6,352 bases of DNA from NCBI GenBank assembly GCA_002367375.1, contig DFBR01000229.1:12921-19272 (forward strand). Direction: 5' to 3'. Position numbers and translations under genes: made by a program. The DNA is from Erythrobacter sp. UBA3075 (GTDB lineage: Bacteria; Pseudomonadota; Alphaproteobacteria; Sphingomonadales; Sphingomonadaceae). Under the pieces are notes generated by a model. The model made no database searches. It saw only the letters and a program-made list of their open reading frames with translations, and had not been told where the DNA came from. Positions 5,816 to 6,352 of the stretch are shown in pieces; position 1 is the first letter of the stretch, and the number at the start of each line of letters is the position of its first letter.

Positions 5816-6352
5816 CTACATCAAATCCTCCGGCAAGGTCGGCGTGTTGAGAATGCCGATAAACCGCTCCCACCGTGCCTCGCTGCTTTCGCCCGCAGCT
5901 TCCACCGCATTGCCGATGATCTCTTCGCCAAGGCCGTAATTGATCACATAGCTGCGGTAGGTGTCCATAAATCGTAGTGATTGCTCGGCGCGTTCGCGGC
6001 TTTGCAGGCGGTAGCGCATGGAGGCCTCGATCACCTCCTCGCGCTCCATCGTGCCATCGAGATAGGCGGCGGCGAGCGTGTAATAGGCGCCGGACAAGTC
6101 GCCGGTCGCCTCGCGCAATTCGTAATAGGCTTCGAGGTCGCTTGCATCCAGTCCCGCCAGCGGAGCGAGCACGTCGCGCTCATATTCCAGCTGGCTGTCG
6201 CCCGGAAAGGCCAGCTTCACGCCATATTCCGCGCTACCTTCAGAGATAATCGCGCGCGGGCTGTACAGCGGCAGAAGGGTGTATTCGATCTGGCCCATGG
6301 CGTTCACGCGGTCGCGCTCGATCAGCGTCGAATAGACGTGGTGGCCGGGATA
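5816..6352 (-). CDS. C-terminal part of a probable DUF885-like metallopeptidase-type protein (5' end outside window)
   Basis: The frame is open to the right edge, so 178 residues are visible and the start is missing. The visible part begins Y-P-G-H-H-V-Y-S-T-L-I-E-R-D. A P-G-H-H motif of this kind is typical of DUF885 proteins, where it follows a His-Glu pair that would lie just outside the window. About 33 residues later comes I-S-E-G-S-A-E-Y-G (Glu38 of the visible part), resembling the E-G-W-A-x-Y segment in DUF885, where Glu may be a further metal ligand. The remainder is helical, with many Glu/Arg/Ala and Tyr residues. This suggests a zinc-dependent hydrolase, but half the presumed site is not seen. 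The GTG at 6307 could be read as a start giving 163 residues; I reject it because the frame continues upstream with family-like sequence. It converges on small gene 2 with a 58-base gap. Confidence 0.6.
   Translation of the reverse strand, partial: YPGHHVYSTLIERDRVNAMGQIEYTLLPLYSPRAIISEGSAEYGVKLAFPGDSQLEYERDVLAPLAGLDASDLEAYYELREATGDLSGAYYTLAAAYLDGTMEREEVIEASMRYRLQSRERAEQSLRFMDTYRSYVINYGLGEEIIGNAVEAAGESSEARWERFIGILNTPTLPEDLM

Overview
The window reads as a chromosomal segment of an alphaproteobacterium, most likely a sphingomonad near Erythrobacter/Altererythrobacter. This is inferred from the alphaproteobacterial cell-cycle kinase CckA, the DUF2062–cckA–smpB arrangement, the protein style of SmpB and of the DUF4139 protein, and a moderately high GC content. 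No database search was possible. All larger genes lie on the minus strand. Only two very short genes lie on the plus strand.

From left to right: (1) the first 12 codons of a gene running off the left edge (36..1, minus). (2) An exported DUF4139-domain protein (1546..47, minus) with a clear signal peptide and a strong ribosome binding site. (3) A 135-base spacer (1547-1681) holding a 17-base palindrome and a short hairpin. (4) A two-gene operon read leftward: a DUF2062 inner-membrane protein (4707..4141) overlapping by four bases (ATGA) the hybrid histidine kinase CckA (4144..1682). CckA has two membrane segments, PAS-like regions, a His kinase core and a receiver domain. (5) A divergent spacer (4708-4860), then a 43-codon plus-strand gene (4861..4992). 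(6) smpB, the tmRNA partner of ribosome rescue (5500..5018, minus). (7) A second 45-codon plus-strand gene (5620..5757). (8) The C-terminal 178 residues of a probable DUF885-like metallopeptidase-type protein (6352..5816, minus), cut by the right edge.

The most interesting item is the pair of tiny plus-strand genes on either side of smpB. Each has a well-spaced ribosome binding site. They align without gaps from a shared W-x-x-P-x-L-T-x-x-D motif to a shared Gly and Pro-Thr near the C terminus. That motif resembles the leader-peptide signature (Y/W-x-x-P-x-L) recognised by PqqD-like RRE proteins in lasso-peptide and related RiPP pathways. No maturation enzyme, transporter or immunity gene is visible. 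If the reading is right, these are orphan RiPP-like precursors placed among housekeeping genes and served by enzymes encoded elsewhere.

Functionally, CckA (phosphorelay to ChpT, CtrA and CpdR in Caulobacter) and SmpB (trans-translation) are housekeeping or regulatory. The DUF2062 protein is probably translationally coupled to CckA. The DUF4139 and DUF885-like proteins are probably envelope or peptidase functions of unknown substrate. No tRNA, rRNA, insertion sequence, CRISPR array or attachment site was recognised.
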